DNA of 64,000 bases from Pseudomonas hunanensis (GTDB taxonomy: Bacteria > Pseudomonadota > Gammaproteobacteria > Pseudomonadales > Pseudomonadaceae): assembly GCF_013393325.1 (NCBI RefSeq), contig NZ_QJRC01000074.1, forward strand, positions 124,001 through 188,000, in the 5' to 3' direction. This document shows positions 1-10,629 of the stretch, one piece after another; position 1 is the stretch's first letter, and the number at the start of each line of letters is the position of its first letter. A program made the position numbers and the translations under genes. Below the pieces are notes generated by a model. That model did no database searches and was not told the origin of the DNA. It worked only from the letters and a program-made list of their open reading frames with translations.

Positions 1-3000
1 ACTGACCACATAACCCACCAGCTGCTTGCCGGTGGCGCCTTCACGCGCCACCACAACCGCATCACGGACATCGGCCAAGTTGCGCAAGCGCGCCTCGATC
101 TCGCCCGGCTCGATACGGAACCCGCGGATTTTCAACTGGTTGTCCAGCCTGCCGATGAAGTCCAAGGTGCCATCGGCACGGCGGCGTACGCGGTCACCAG
201 TGCGATAAAGACGCGCGCCTTCCGCGAACGGGTCCGCGACAAAACGCTCGGCGGTAAGCGCTGCACGCTGGTGATACCCCCGCGCCAGCCCTTCACCGCC
301 GATATAGAGCTCACCCGCCACGCCATCAGGCAACGGGTTGAGGTCCTGGTCGAGTACCTGCAAGGTCCGCAGGCCCACACGATCGCCAATCGGCGCATAC
401 ACCGCCTGACAGGACTGATCGGCCGATACCTTCCACAGCAGGGGTGTCACCACCGTCTCGGTAGGCCCGTACCCGTTGGTCAGGTACTGTGGCCTTAGCG
501 TGCGCTTGACCAGCTCGAACAACGCATCGGGCACCGCATCGCCACCAAAGCAGTAGATACGCACTGGCGGTGCAACCTGTTGCTGGCTCTCGCCGAACTC
601 GGCCAACTGCTGCAGATACGCCGGAGGGAAGCAGGCGATATCGATGCGTTGCTCATGCAGCACCTGCCAGGTTTCCTCTGCCGTCCACAGGCGATTGCCA
701 CGGATCACCAGGCAGCCACCCGACGACAGCGTCGACAGCCAGCGCTCTTGCGCGCCGTCGAAAGCGAATGACATGAACAGCAGCTCACGGGTGCTTTCGT
801 CCATCTCATAAAGTTCGGCAATGGCTTGGCAGTGCATGCGGATCTGCCCATGGCTGACGGCCACCCCCTTGGGCTTGCCAGTCGAACCCGAGGTGTAGAT
901 CAGGTACGCCAGGTTGTCATCTTCCACCCGCGCGCGTGGCACACCGTCGGGCAGGCCCGCCAGTGCCAGGCGGTCAAGCTCTACGATTCGCCCAACCGTG
1001 TCGAAACGCTGGCTCAAGGCACTGTTGGTCAGCAGCAGGTGCATGGCCGAGTCTTCGACAATCCATTGCAAACGGTCCTGCGGATAATCAATGTCCAGCG
1101 GTACATAGGCAGCACCGGTCTTCATCACGGCAAGGAAGGCAACGATCACCTCGACCGAACGCTCCAGGGCAATACCGACCGTACTCTCCGGCTTGGTGCC
1201 CAAGGCGATCAGATGGTGCGCCAGGCGGTTGGCGCGCTGGTCGAGTTGCGCATAGCTCAACTGCTGATCACCACATACGACGGCCAGGGCGTCAGGCCGC
1301 AACCGAGCGTGCTCGGCAATGCTCCGGGCCAGATGCGCAACATGCGTCGTAGCTGCCGCCAGCGTGTTGCGCTGACGGGTCTGCTGGCTCTGCTCCAGTG
1401 TCAGCATGTCGAGGCTGCCCAGCGTGGCATCCGGGTTATCCAGCATGCCCTCGAGCAGCCGCTCGAAGCTGCCGCGGATAACAGCCACTGCGGCCTCGCT
1501 GAAGCTGCCACGCAGGTACATGAACTCTACCGAAAGTGTCTCGCTCAAGTGCACGGCCAGGTCCATCGCATAGTTGGTGACGCCGCGCTCGCTCACTGCA
1601 CCAAACTGCAACGCACTGTCGCCACTGTCGTTCAGGCGTTCGTCCAGCGGGTAGTTCTCGAACACGATAATGCTATCGAACAACGGTTGCCCCGGGCGCC
1701 CCGCCCAGCGCTGAACATTCGACAGCGTGGCATGTTCATGGTCACGCAGCTCAAGGTTGTAGGCTTGCAGTTGCTGCAACCAGTCGTTGACACGCCAATG
1801 TGCAGCAGGCGCCTGGACGACAGGCAGTGTGTTGATGAACAAACCGAGCATGTTGTCCACCCCCGGCAAATTCGCCGGCCGGCCAGCCACGGTGGCGCCA
1901 AAACAGACAGCCTGCTGCCCGCTATAGCGCTGCAGCAGCAGCAACCAGGCAGCCTGTACCAGCGTATTGGGCGTTACCCGCAAGCGTTGAGCCTGGGCGC
2001 GCAGGCGCTCGGTTCGCCTGGCATCCCAATGCAGGTACAGCGCGGCATGCCCAGGCAAGTTGGCATCCGGTCGTGGCAGCAACGTCTGCTCCAGCAGGGT
2101 CGAGCTTTCAAGGCTGCCAAGCTTGCGCGTCCAGAACGCCTCCAGCTCATCCTGGGGCTGCGCCTCGAGCCAGCGGATATAGTCTCCGAAGCGCGGTACC
2201 AGGGTATCCAGCGCTTGCCCGTGATAAGCCTGGAACACTTCACCCAACAGCCGCGAGTTGCTCCAGCCATCCATCAGGATGTGATGGCGGGTCCAGATCA
2301 GTTGCATGCGCTGTTCATCCAGGCGCACCAGCGTTACCCGCATCAACGGTGCCTGCGACAGGTCGAAGGCCAGCTCGGCATCAGCATCGACCAGTGCCTG
2401 CAAAGCGTCGGCCTGGTCATCACGCGCACGCCAGTCCAGCACACGGATCGGCAGCTCGACATGGCGATGGACGATTTGCAGTGGCTGTGCCAGTTGCGCG
2501 TCTGACCAGAAGCTGGTGCGCAGAATGTCATGACGCGCCACCACCTGCTTCCATGCCTGGGTGAAGCGTTCGATATCCAGGCCGTCGACCGCAACCGATG
2601 TCTGGTTGAGGTAGAGCGCAGCGTCCCCTCCCTGGTCGCTGTAGAACAACATGCCTTGCTGCATCGGCGACAGAGGGTAGATAGCGTCAACCTGCGCCAC
2701 CGGCACCGGCAAGTGCTGCAACTGCGTCTGGGTCAGGCCGGCCAGCGAAGGTTGTTGGCTACTTGTCACCGGGTCATCGGCAACCTGCTCACCCACCTCG
2801 GCTACAGCGGCCAATTGCTCAACGGTCTGATACTGGAACAATTGCTTGGGTGTGAAGCGGATACCCGCCTGGCGCGCGCGACTCACCACTTGTATCGAAA
2901 TGATCGAGTCACCACCGAGCTCGAAGAAGTTGTCCGTTACCCCGACTTGCGCCACTTTCAATACGGCACCCCAGATATCCGCCAACTGCCGCTCGAGCGC

Positions 3001-6000
3001 GTTGCGCGGAGCCACATGCTCGCCCTGCGACTGCGTCTGATCGATATCCGGGAGGCGTTTGCGGTCGAGCTTGCCACTTGGCGTCATGGGCATGTGCTCG
3101 AGCAGCATCAGGTAGGTCGGCACCATGTAATCCGGCAAGCCGGCCTTCAGAGACTGCTTCAGCGTTGCCCGCAGCTCCGCCTGATCCGCGCCCTGGTCAA
3201 CCGCGACCACATAGCCGCACAGCTGCTTGACGCCGGCGTGGTCGACAACGATCACTGCAGCCTGGCGAACCTGTGGGTGCGCCTGCAAGTGCTGCTCGAT
3301 TTCCCCCAGCTCGATGCGGAAACCGCGAACTTTCACCTGATGGTCGGCCCGACCACGGTAGGCAAGTTCACCCTGCTCATCGAAGTAACCCAAATCGCCG
3401 GTGCGGTACAAGCGAGCCCCCGCTGTTTCGGCCAGCGGGTCAGGGATGAAGCGCTCCGCCGTCAACGACGGGCGCTGGTGATAACAGCGTGCCAGGCAGC
3501 CGTCACCACCGATGTACAACTCACCCGGCACGCCAATCGGTGTAGGCAACAGGCCGTCGTCCAAGGCACGCAGGGTACGCCCGGCCAACGCGCGGCCAAT
3601 CGGTACACCGCTATGTGCCGCAGGCACCTGCGCAAGCCGTGAGCAATCGTACGTGGTCGCCACCACGGTGGCCTCGGTAGGGCCGTAGGTGTTGAGCAGA
3701 CGCACCTGCGCCGGCCCATCCTCCAGCCAGGCCTGCAACCCGTCCAGGGCCACCGCCTCACCCCCCACATGAATCTGCTTCAGCTGGCCATAGGCAGCTG
3801 CAGCGCGACGGTCCAGCGCCAACAAGCGCCAGTAGGCTGCCGGCAAGTCAGCCACCGTAATGCCGTGGCGGATGACCTGCGTGCTGAATGTGTCTGTGTC
3901 CCACAGCTGCTGATCGCGCATCACCACGCAGGCGCCCCGTGACAATGGCGGGAAGAACTGCTCGATGAACCCGTCAAAACTGAACGTGGCGAACTGTAGC
4001 ACCCGGTCATCCGGCGTCAGTCGCGAATAACCACTGGCAACTTCACAGAAGACTGACAGTGCCTGGTGAGCAATGGCCACCCCTTTCGGCATGCCCGTGG
4101 AGCCGGAGGTGTAGATGACATAGGCCAGGCTGTCGAGCGAGACCTCACATGACAGCGGCTGCTCACTGCAGTCTTGCAGCCAGTCCTCACCTGACTGTAG
4201 CTCGATACATGGCAACTCAGCAGGGACCGGCATGCGCGCCATCGCCTCGGCGTCACCCAGCAGCAGGCCGATGCCACTGTCCTCGATCAGGTAGGTCAGG
4301 CGGTCCTGCGGGTAATCTGGATCCAGCGGGACGTATGCCGCCCCGGCTTTGTGGATGGCAATCAAGGCCACGGCCAGCGCCAACCCACGCTCGGCGGCAA
4401 CCCCAACCAGGCTGTTGGCGGTAACACCGTGCGCAGTCAGCAGATGCGCCAGACGATTGGTGCGCAGGTCCAACTCTCGGTAAGTCAGCTGTTGCTCGCC
4501 GAACACCAGCGCTGTCGCACCGGGGCGCTCTCGGGCCTGCAACTGGAACAACTGGTGAGCGCACAGGCCCGACGGGCTAACTGCCTCGCTTTGGTTCCAG
4601 TCATGCAGCAAAAGTTGGCGCTCTGCATCTCCCAGCATCGGCAGCTCGCCGATCGCCACCGAGGCATCATTTACCAGCGCCCGCAGCAGGTTGCCGAAGT
4701 GCTCGGCCAAACGCTGGATAGCCTCGTCGTCCCAACTGCCGCGGTTGTGACTGTACTGAATGGCCAAGGTGTCACTTAAGGTGGCCGCCAGGGTCAGCGG
4801 GTAGTTGGTCTGCTCCAGGTTGGCCACCGGACCAAAGCGCAAGCCATCGGGTGCACCTTCCTGCAAGGCCTGGGAAACCGGGTAGTTCTCGAACACCAGC
4901 AAGCTGTCGAACAGCGCTTCGCCACCCAAGCCGGCCCAGCGTTGTACCTCATTCAACGGGGTATGCTCGAAGTCACGCAAGGCCAGGTTGCAGGCTTGCA
5001 CCTGGGCAACCCATTCGGCAACGGTCTGTTCGCTGCGCGGCGCACCGACGACTGGGAGGGTATTGATGAACAGGCCGATGTGTTCTTCCACCCCTGGCAG
5101 ATCCGCCGGACGCCCAGCCACAGTGGCGCCAAAGCAAACGGCAGATTGACCGGTATAGCGTTGCAGCAGCAGCAACCAGGCTGATTGCACCAAGGTATTG
5201 ACGGTGACCCGGTTGGCACGTGCAAAATTTTCGATGCGCTGGGTCGTCGAGTGGTCGAACAACTGATAGTGCTCACCCTGGCCTGACTGCGGCGCAGTGC
5301 TTCGGCGTACTACCTGAGCCAGCCGGGTCGACTCCTCCAGCGGTGCCAGTTGGTCCTTCCAGAACGCTTCGGCTGCTGCCGCGTCCTGGCGTTGGAGCCA
5401 GGCGATATAGTCACGATAAGGTGCGGCCGGCGCCGTTGCTTGCTGCCCGGCGTAATGCTGCAACACCTCGCCCAGCAGGCGCGAAGTGCTCCAGCCATCC
5501 ATCAGGATGTGATGGTTGGTATAGATCAGGTGGTGGCTGTCATCTGCCGTGCGCACCAGGGTCAGCCGCTGCAACGGAACCTGGTCCAGCGCGAAGCCGG
5601 TTTGTCGGTCGCTCTCGGCCAGACGTTGCAGCTGCTCCGACGCTGGCTGACCACGCCAATCGTGCTCGGCCAAGGCCTGCACGACCTGCTTGTGTACCAC
5701 TTGCACAGCCTGGTCGAGCTCTCCCTGCCAGATAAAGCCACTGCGCAGGATCGCGTGCTTATCCACCGCCGCCTGCCAGGCCTGGCGGAAGCGTTCCACG
5801 TCCAGCCCCTGAACATCCACGCGCAACTGGTTGATGTAGTCGCCGGACTGCTGTTCGTAAAGCGTATGGAACAACATGCCCTGCTGCATCGGCGACAGCG
5901 GGTACACATCGGCTATCTGCTCGGCCTTTATCGGCAGGTTGTCCAGTTGCGCCTGGGTAAGGTCAGCCAACGGGAAGTCCGAAGGCGTCACGCCACGGTG

Positions 6001-9000
6001 CTGCGGTTGGCGGCAATGATCGATCAGTAGCGCCAGCTCTTGCGCATAATCGTCGGCCAGGTGCTGGATGGTGGCTGTATCGAAAATGTCCCGGCTGAAG
6101 CGCCAACCCAGTTTCAGCTCCCCACCGTACACCTGCCCGTTCAGTGCCAAGAGGCTGCCCAACGGGGCACTTTCATCTTGGGTGGCACCGCCGTACTCCT
6201 TGGCCGGCACGAACAACCCTGCCTGCTGGTCGAAGCTGGCGTCGAACTGGCCGAGGTAGTTGAACACGACCTCACCCCGTGGCAATGCCGCCAGGGTCGC
6301 TTGCGCTTCAGGGCTACCCAAGTAGCGCAGCAGGCCATGGCCAAGGCCTTTGTTGGGTACCGCGCGCAACTGCTCCTTGATGGTCTTGAGCGAGTTGACC
6401 AGCCCGGCCTGTGGGCTGAGCCTGACCGGGTACATGCTGGTGAACCAGCCCACACTGCGGCTCAGGTCGCCGCCCTCGAACAGGTCTTCACGGCCATGGC
6501 CTTCCAGGCGTACCAGTACCTCGGCACGACCGGTCCAGCGGCTGATCACTCGCGCCAGGGCTGTCAGCAACAAGTCATTGATCTGCGTTCGGTAGGCGGC
6601 CGGCGCTTCCTGCAGCAGTTGTCGGGTCAGTTCGCGGTCCAGCTGGGTGCTGACCGAGGCGGCATGGCGTTCGAGGTTGCTGCCTTGCGGGCGGTCGCAC
6701 GGCAAGGCATCACTGGCGCCTTGCAGTTGCGCCTGCCAATACCCCAGTTCCGCTTGCAGCTGCGCGCTGGCTGCATAGTCCTGCAGCTGCTCGGCCCAGG
6801 CCTTGAACGAGGTGGTCTTGGGCTGCAGTTTCAACGGCTGCCCATCGCGCAGCGCCTCATAAGCCTGCTGCAGATCTTCCAGCAGCACACGCCACGACAC
6901 ACCGTCCACCACCAGATGATGGATGACCAGCAGCAAGCGCTGGCCGCCGCCTGGCAAATCGGCCAGAACGGCGCGCAGCAGCGGCCCATGCGTCAGACTC
7001 AAGCTGCGTTGCGCCTCGTCAGCCAGCTGCGTCAACGCCTCGGAATCTACCACCGTACGACGCCATAACAGGGCGTGCTCTGCATCGCCGAACTCGGCCT
7101 GCCAGCGGCCATGCGCCTGGGTAAACTGCAAGCGCAAGGCATCATGGTGCGCCACCAACGCCTGCACGGCCGCTTGTAGGTGATGTTCGTCCAACACCTC
7201 GCTGGTTTGCAGCATCACCGATTGGTTCCAGTGGTGGCGCTCGACGATATCTGACTCGAAGAACCAGTGCTGGATCGGCGTCAGCGGCATGCTCCCCACT
7301 ACCCGTCCCTGGTCGATCAACGTACTCACCTCACGCCGAGCAACCGCAGCCAAACCTTGCACGGTCTGGTGCTGGAACAGGTCTTTGGGCGTGAACTGTA
7401 TGTCCACCTGGCGAGCACGGCTGACCACCTGCAGCGACATGATCGAATCGCCGCCCAGCTCGAAGAAGTTGTCGGCAAGGCCGACTCTTTCCAGCTTGAG
7501 CACGTCGGCCCAGATGGCCGCGATCTCTCGTTCCAGCTCGGTTTGCGGTGCCACGTACTCGCCCTGCAACAAGCTCGCATCAGGCGCAGGCAAGGCCTTG
7601 CGGTCGAGCTTGCCGTTGCCGGTCAGCGGCAGCTGCTCCAGGAACAGCAAATGCGCGGGCACCATATGCTCGGGCAGGCTTGCCTTCAGTTCGCTTCGCA
7701 GGCTGTCACGTAGCCTGGCCTGCTGCTCGGTGTCCTGCAGCACCTCAGACTCAACTGGCACCACGTAACCCACCAGTTGCTTGCCACTGGCGCCATCCAC
7801 CGCCAGCACCGCCACTTGCCGTACCGCTGGTTGTTCGATCAGGCGTGCTTCGATCTCGCCCAGCTCGATACGGAAACCGCGAATCTTCACTTGATGATCG
7901 ATTCGCCCGATGTACTCGATGACGCCATCGCTGCGGTAACGCGCCAGGTCGCCCGAGCGGTACAGGCGCCCGCCATTGCCATCGAACGGGTTCGGTACGA
8001 AGCGCTCGGCTGTCAGCCCGGGGCGGCCATGATAGCCACGCGCCAGGCCCGCCTGGCCAATCAACATTTCCCCCGTGCAACCCGGCAGAATCGGGTTCAA
8101 TGCTGCATCGAGCAAGTACCACGACAGGTCGGGAATCACCTCGCCAATCGGGCTGCTGGCACCTTTGTGCAAGTCTTCGAAAGTGACCGGCCGATACGTC
8201 ACGTGCACGGTGGTTTCGGTGATGCCATACATGTTGATCATGCGCGGCCGACGGTCGCCGAATACCTCGAACCAAGGCTTCAGGCTGCTCACTTCCAGGG
8301 CTTCGCCACCGAACACCACGTGCCGCAGGGCCAGGCCCTGCCCCGCTTTCATCGCCTCGCAGGCCACCGGGATCAGCGGCTTGAACGCAGAAGGTGTCTG
8401 GTTGAGTACGGTGACCTGCTCGCGAACCAGCAATGCGTGGAAGTCTTCACTGGAGCGCGCCACATCCTTGGGTACGATGATTGCCTTACCGCCATACAGC
8501 AACGCGCCGTACAACTCCCACACCGAGAAGTCGAAGGCGTAGGAATGGAACACCGTCCACACATCGCTGGCATCGAAGTTGAACCAGTGCTGGGTGGCCG
8601 CAAACAGGCGTACCACATTGCGGTGTGGCAACAGCGTGCCTTTGGGCTTGCCGGTTGAGCCGGAGGTATAGATCACATAGGCCAGGTTGTCTGGGGTCAC
8701 TCGGCACACGGGGTTGGCGTCGCTGTAGCCCGCGAGGCCGGCGTGGCCATCCAGCACAAGGGTTTTCACCCCTGCCGGTACTGGCAGCGCATCACGCAAA
8801 TGCTGCTGGGTCAGCAACAGATGAATGCCGCTGTCCTGGAACATGTAGCTGAGACGGTCCTGTGGATACTCTGGGTCCAACGGCACATAGGCAGCGCCAG
8901 CCTTGAGTATGCCCAGCAGGCCGATGACCATTTCCAGGCTGCGCTCCACAGCCAGGCCAACCAGCACATCCGGCCCGGCGCCCAGTTCCAGTAGTTTGTG

Positions 9001-10617
9001 TGCCAGTTGATTGGCGCGGCGGTTGAGCTCGGCGTAACTCAGGGAACGCTCACCGAACACCAGCGCCACGGCATCTGGGGCGGCCTCGACCTGGGCTTCG
9101 ATCAGTTGGTGAAGCGGCCGCTCTGCCGGGTAGTGGGCCAGCGCCGGGTTCCAGGCGCGCTCGATCTGCTGCTGCTCCTGCTGGCCGATCAACGGCAGCT
9201 CGACGATCCGCTGCCCAGGCTGGCGAACGATGGCCTCCAGCAGGTTCACCCAGTGCCGTGCCATCTGCTCGATGGTGGCAGCATCGAACAGGTCGACCGC
9301 GTAGCTCAACGCGGCGCCAAGGCTGTGTTCGTATTCGAAGGTATCCAGGGTCAGGTCGAACTTGGCCGTGTCGTGATCCCAGCTCAGCCCCTCCACGTGC
9401 AACCCTTGCACGCTGCGTTGCTTGCCCTTGGCCTGCATCTGGTGGTTGTACATCACCTGGAACAGCGGGCTGTGGCTCCGGCTACGCTCTGGTTGCAAAA
9501 CCTCGACCAGTTGCTCGAAGGGCAAGTCCTGATGGCTTTGCGCCCCCAACGCTCGCTGCTTGACCTGCTCCAGCAACTCGCTGAAGGTCATCTGCAGATC
9601 GAACTCAGCGCGCAACACTTGGGTGTTGACGAAAAAGCCGATCAGCCGCTCGGTTTCTACCCGATTACGGTTGGCAACCGGCACCCCGACGCGAATGTCC
9701 GGCTGCCCGCTATAGCGGTGCAACAATGTCTGGAAGCTGGCCAGCAGCAGCATGAACAAGGTCGCACCCTGCTGTTGGGCAAGCTGCTTGAGTGAATGCA
9801 CCAACGCGTCCGGCAGCCGAACCTCGTGCCGGGCGCCACGGTGGCTATTGGCGGCAGCACGTGGGCGGTCGGTCGGCAACTCAAGCACCGGCTGGTCATC
9901 GCCAAGCTGCGCCTTCCAGTACGCCAGTTGGCGCTCTTGCTCACCCGCTTCCATCCACTGACGCTGCCAGATCGCATAGTCGGCATATTGCACTGGCAAC
10001 GTTGGCAGCTGCACGTCTTCACCTTGGCTGTATCCCGCATACAGCTGCATCAGCTCGTCGATCATCAGTGGCATCGACCAGCCATCGGAGACGATGTGAT
10101 GCATTGTCACCACCAGCACATGCTCGTCCTGCGCAAGGCGCAGCAACTTGACCCGTAGCAGCGGCCCCTGCTGCAGGTCGAATGGGCGACGCGCCTCGGC
10201 CTGCACCTGCTCCAGCACGTCACGCTCAGCGGCGCTCTGCAGCATCAGGATGTCGAGCACCAAGGTGATTTCGGGGTGAATGACCTGGACGGTACCCTGT
10301 GCCTCTTCCCTGAAGAGTGTACGCAGGGTCTCGTGGCGGGCGATCAAGGCTTGGAAACTGCGCTGCAAAGCCTCGGCATCCAAGCGGCCGCGCAGACGCA
10401 GCGCGGCCGGGACGTTGTACGTCGGTGCACCAGGGTCAAGTTGCCACAGAAACCACTGCCGCTGCTGGGCATACGACAGCGGTAGGGAGGCTTCAGGCTC
10501 ACGCTTGAAGATCGGGGTGACGCCATAAAGGTTCACCCCCTGCTGCTTGAGCAAGGCTGCCAGGGCCTGGCGCTCTTTGGTGGACAGTAGCTTTACAGAC
10601 TCAAGCAGCTCTTGCAC
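1..10617 (-). CDS. Pyoverdine side-chain NRPS, PvdD-like, C-A-T-E-C-A-T-C-A (3' end outside window)
   Basis: Large non-ribosomal peptide synthetase running off the left edge; about 3539 residues are visible and the last A domain is cut. Start is GTG at 10617 behind AGGAGA, 12 bases after the previous stop; the N-terminus resembles PvdD of P. aeruginosa. Domain landmarks by residue: C1 HHIVSDGW near 175; A1 near 650; T1 GGDSI near 1056; E (HHLVVDGVSW) near 1234; C2 HHILMDGW near 1704; A2 near 2170; T2 GGDSI near 2570; C3 near 2780; A3 YTSGSTG near 3242. Pocket residues read by alignment to GrsA are D-F-W-N-V-G-M-V-H (Thr, epimerised to D), D-G-E-D-H-G-T-V-V (Lys) and D-G-E-C-C-G-G-V-T (hydroxy-ornithine-like). 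Module 2 has no E domain although its T domain and the following C domain look E-associated. T and thioesterase domains presumably follow beyond the window. Specificities are inference; the NRPS call is certain. Confidence 0.95.
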   Translation of the reverse strand, partial: MQELLESVKLLSTKERQALAALLKQQGVNLYGVTPIFKREPEASLPLSYAQQRQWFLWQLDPGAPTYNVPAALRLRGRLDAEALQRSFQALIARHETLRTLFREEAQGTVQVIHPEITLVLDILMLQSAAERDVLEQVQAEARRPFDLQQGPLLRVKLLRLAQDEHVLVVTMHHIVSDGWSMPLMIDELMQLYAGYSQGEDVQLPTLPVQYADYAIWQRQWMEAGEQERQLAYWKAQLGDDQPVLELPTDRPRAAANSHRGARHEVRLPDALVHSLKQLAQQQGATLFMLLLASFQTLLHRYSGQPDIRVGVPVANRNRVETERLIGFFVNTQVLRAEFDLQMTFSELLEQVKQRALGAQSHQDLPFEQLVEVLQPERSRSHSPLFQVMYNHQMQAKGKQRSVQGLHVEGLSWDHDTAKFDLTLDTFEYEHSLGAALSYAVDLFDAATIEQMARHWVNLLEAIVRQPGQRIVELPLIGQQEQQQIERAWNPALAHYPAERPLHQLIEAQVEAAPDAVALVFGERSLSYAELNRRANQLAHKLLELGAGPDVLVGLAVERSLEMVIGLLGILKAGAAYVPLDPEYPQDRLSYMFQDSGIHLLLTQQHLRDALPVPAGVKTLVLDGHAGLAGYSDANPVCRVTPDNLAYVIYTSGSTGKPKGTLLPHRNVVRLFAATQHWFNFDASDVWTVFHSYAFDFSVWELYGALLYGGKAIIVPKDVARSSEDFHALLVREQVTVLNQTPSAFKPLIPVACEAMKAGQGLALRHVVFGGEALEVSSLKPWFEVFGDRRPRMINMYGITETTVHVTYRPVTFEDLHKGASSPIGEVIPDLSWYLLDAALNPILPGCTGEMLIGQAGLARGYHGRPGLTAERFVPNPFDGNGGRLYRSGDLARYRSDGVIEYIGRIDHQVKIRGFRIELGEIEARLIEQPAVRQVAVLAVDGASGKQLVGYVVPVESEVLQDTEQQARLRDSLRSELKASLPEHMVPAHLLFLEQLPLTGNGKLDRKALPAPDASLLQGEYVAPQTELEREIAAIWADVLKLERVGLADNFFELGGDSIMSLQVVSRARQVDIQFTPKDLFQHQTVQGLAAVARREVSTLIDQGRVVGSMPLTPIQHWFFESDIVERHHWNQSVMLQTSEVLDEHHLQAAVQALVAHHDALRLQFTQAHGRWQAEFGDAEHALLWRRTVVDSEALTQLADEAQRSLSLTHGPLLRAVLADLPGGGQRLLLVIHHLVVDGVSWRVLLEDLQQAYEALRDGQPLKLQPKTTSFKAWAEQLQDYAASAQLQAELGYWQAQLQGASDALPCDRPQGSNLERHAASVSTQLDRELTRQLLQEAPAAYRTQINDLLLTALARVISRWTGRAEVLVRLEGHGREDLFEGGDLSRSVGWFTSMYPVRLSPQAGLVNSLKTIKEQLRAVPNKGLGHGLLRYLGSPEAQATLAALPRGEVVFNYLGQFDASFDQQAGLFVPAKEYGGATQDESAPLGSLLALNGQVYGGELKLGWRFSRDIFDTATIQHLADDYAQELALLIDHCRQPQHRGVTPSDFPLADLTQAQLDNLPIKAEQIADVYPLSPMQQGMLFHTLYEQQSGDYINQLRVDVQGLDVERFRQAWQAAVDKHAILRSGFIWQGELDQAVQVVHKQVVQALAEHDWRGQPASEQLQRLAESDRQTGFALDQVPLQRLTLVRTADDSHHLIYTNHHILMDGWSTSRLLGEVLQHYAGQQATAPAAPYRDYIAWLQRQDAAAAEAFWKDQLAPLEESTRLAQVVRRSTAPQSGQGEHYQLFDHSTTQRIENFARANRVTVNTLVQSAWLLLLQRYTGQSAVCFGATVAGRPADLPGVEEHIGLFINTLPVVGAPRSEQTVAEWVAQVQACNLALRDFEHTPLNEVQRWAGLGGEALFDSLLVFENYPVSQALQEGAPDGLRFGPVANLEQTNYPLTLAATLSDTLAIQYSHNRGSWDDEAIQRLAEHFGNLLRALVNDASVAIGELPMLGDAERQLLLHDWNQSEAVSPSGLCAHQLFQLQARERPGATALVFGEQQLTYRELDLRTNRLAHLLTAHGVTANSLVGVAAERGLALAVALIAIHKAGAAYVPLDPDYPQDRLTYLIEDSGIGLLLGDAEAMARMPVPAELPCIELQSGEDWLQDCSEQPLSCEVSLDSLAYVIYTSGSTGMPKGVAIAHQALSVFCEVASGYSRLTPDDRVLQFATFSFDGFIEQFFPPLSRGACVVMRDQQLWDTDTFSTQVIRHGITVADLPAAYWRLLALDRRAAAAYGQLKQIHVGGEAVALDGLQAWLEDGPAQVRLLNTYGPTEATVVATTYDCSRLAQVPAAHSGVPIGRALAGRTLRALDDGLLPTPIGVPGELYIGGDGCLARCYHQRPSLTAERFIPDPLAETAGARLYRTGDLGYFDEQGELAYRGRADHQVKVRGFRIELGEIEQHLQAHPQVRQAAVIVVDHAGVKQLCGYVVAVDQGADQAELRATLKQSLKAGLPDYMVPTYLMLLEHMPMTPSGKLDRKRLPDIDQTQSQGEHVAPRNALERQLADIWGAVLKVAQVGVTDNFFELGGDSIISIQVVSRARQAGIRFTPKQLFQYQTVEQLAAVAEVGEQVADDPVTSSQQPSLAGLTQTQLQHLPVPVAQVDAIYPLSPMQQGMLFYSDQGGDAALYLNQTSVAVDGLDIERFTQAWKQVVARHDILRTSFWSDAQLAQPLQIVHRHVELPIRVLDWRARDDQADALQALVDADAELAFDLSQAPLMRVTLVRLDEQRMQLIWTRHHILMDGWSNSRLLGEVFQAYHGQALDTLVPRFGDYIRWLEAQPQDELEAFWTRKLGSLESSTLLEQTLLPRPDANLPGHAALYLHWDARRTERLRAQAQRLRVTPNTLVQAAWLLLLQRYSGQQAVCFGATVAGRPANLPGVDNMLGLFINTLPVVQAPAAHWRVNDWLQQLQAYNLELRDHEHATLSNVQRWAGRPGQPLFDSIIVFENYPLDERLNDSGDSALQFGAVSERGVTNYAMDLAVHLSETLSVEFMYLRGSFSEAAVAVIRGSFERLLEGMLDNPDATLGSLDMLTLEQSQQTRQRNTLAAATTHVAHLARSIAEHARLRPDALAVVCGDQQLSYAQLDQRANRLAHHLIALGTKPESTVGIALERSVEVIVAFLAVMKTGAAYVPLDIDYPQDRLQWIVEDSAMHLLLTNSALSQRFDTVGRIVELDRLALAGLPDGVPRARVEDDNLAYLIYTSGSTGKPKGVAVSHGQIRMHCQAIAELYEMDESTRELLFMSFAFDGAQERWLSTLSSGGCLVIRGNRLWTAEETWQVLHEQRIDIACFPPAYLQQLAEFGESQQQVAPPVRIYCFGGDAVPDALFELVKRTLRPQYLTNGYGPTETVVTPLLWKVSADQSCQAVYAPIGDRVGLRTLQVLDQDLNPLPDGVAGELYIGGEGLARGYHQRAALTAERFVADPFAEGARLYRTGDRVRRRADGTLDFIGRLDNQLKIRGFRIEPGEIEARLRNLADVRDAVVVAREGATGKQLVGYVVS

Positions 10618-10629
10618 AGTAAAAATCTC

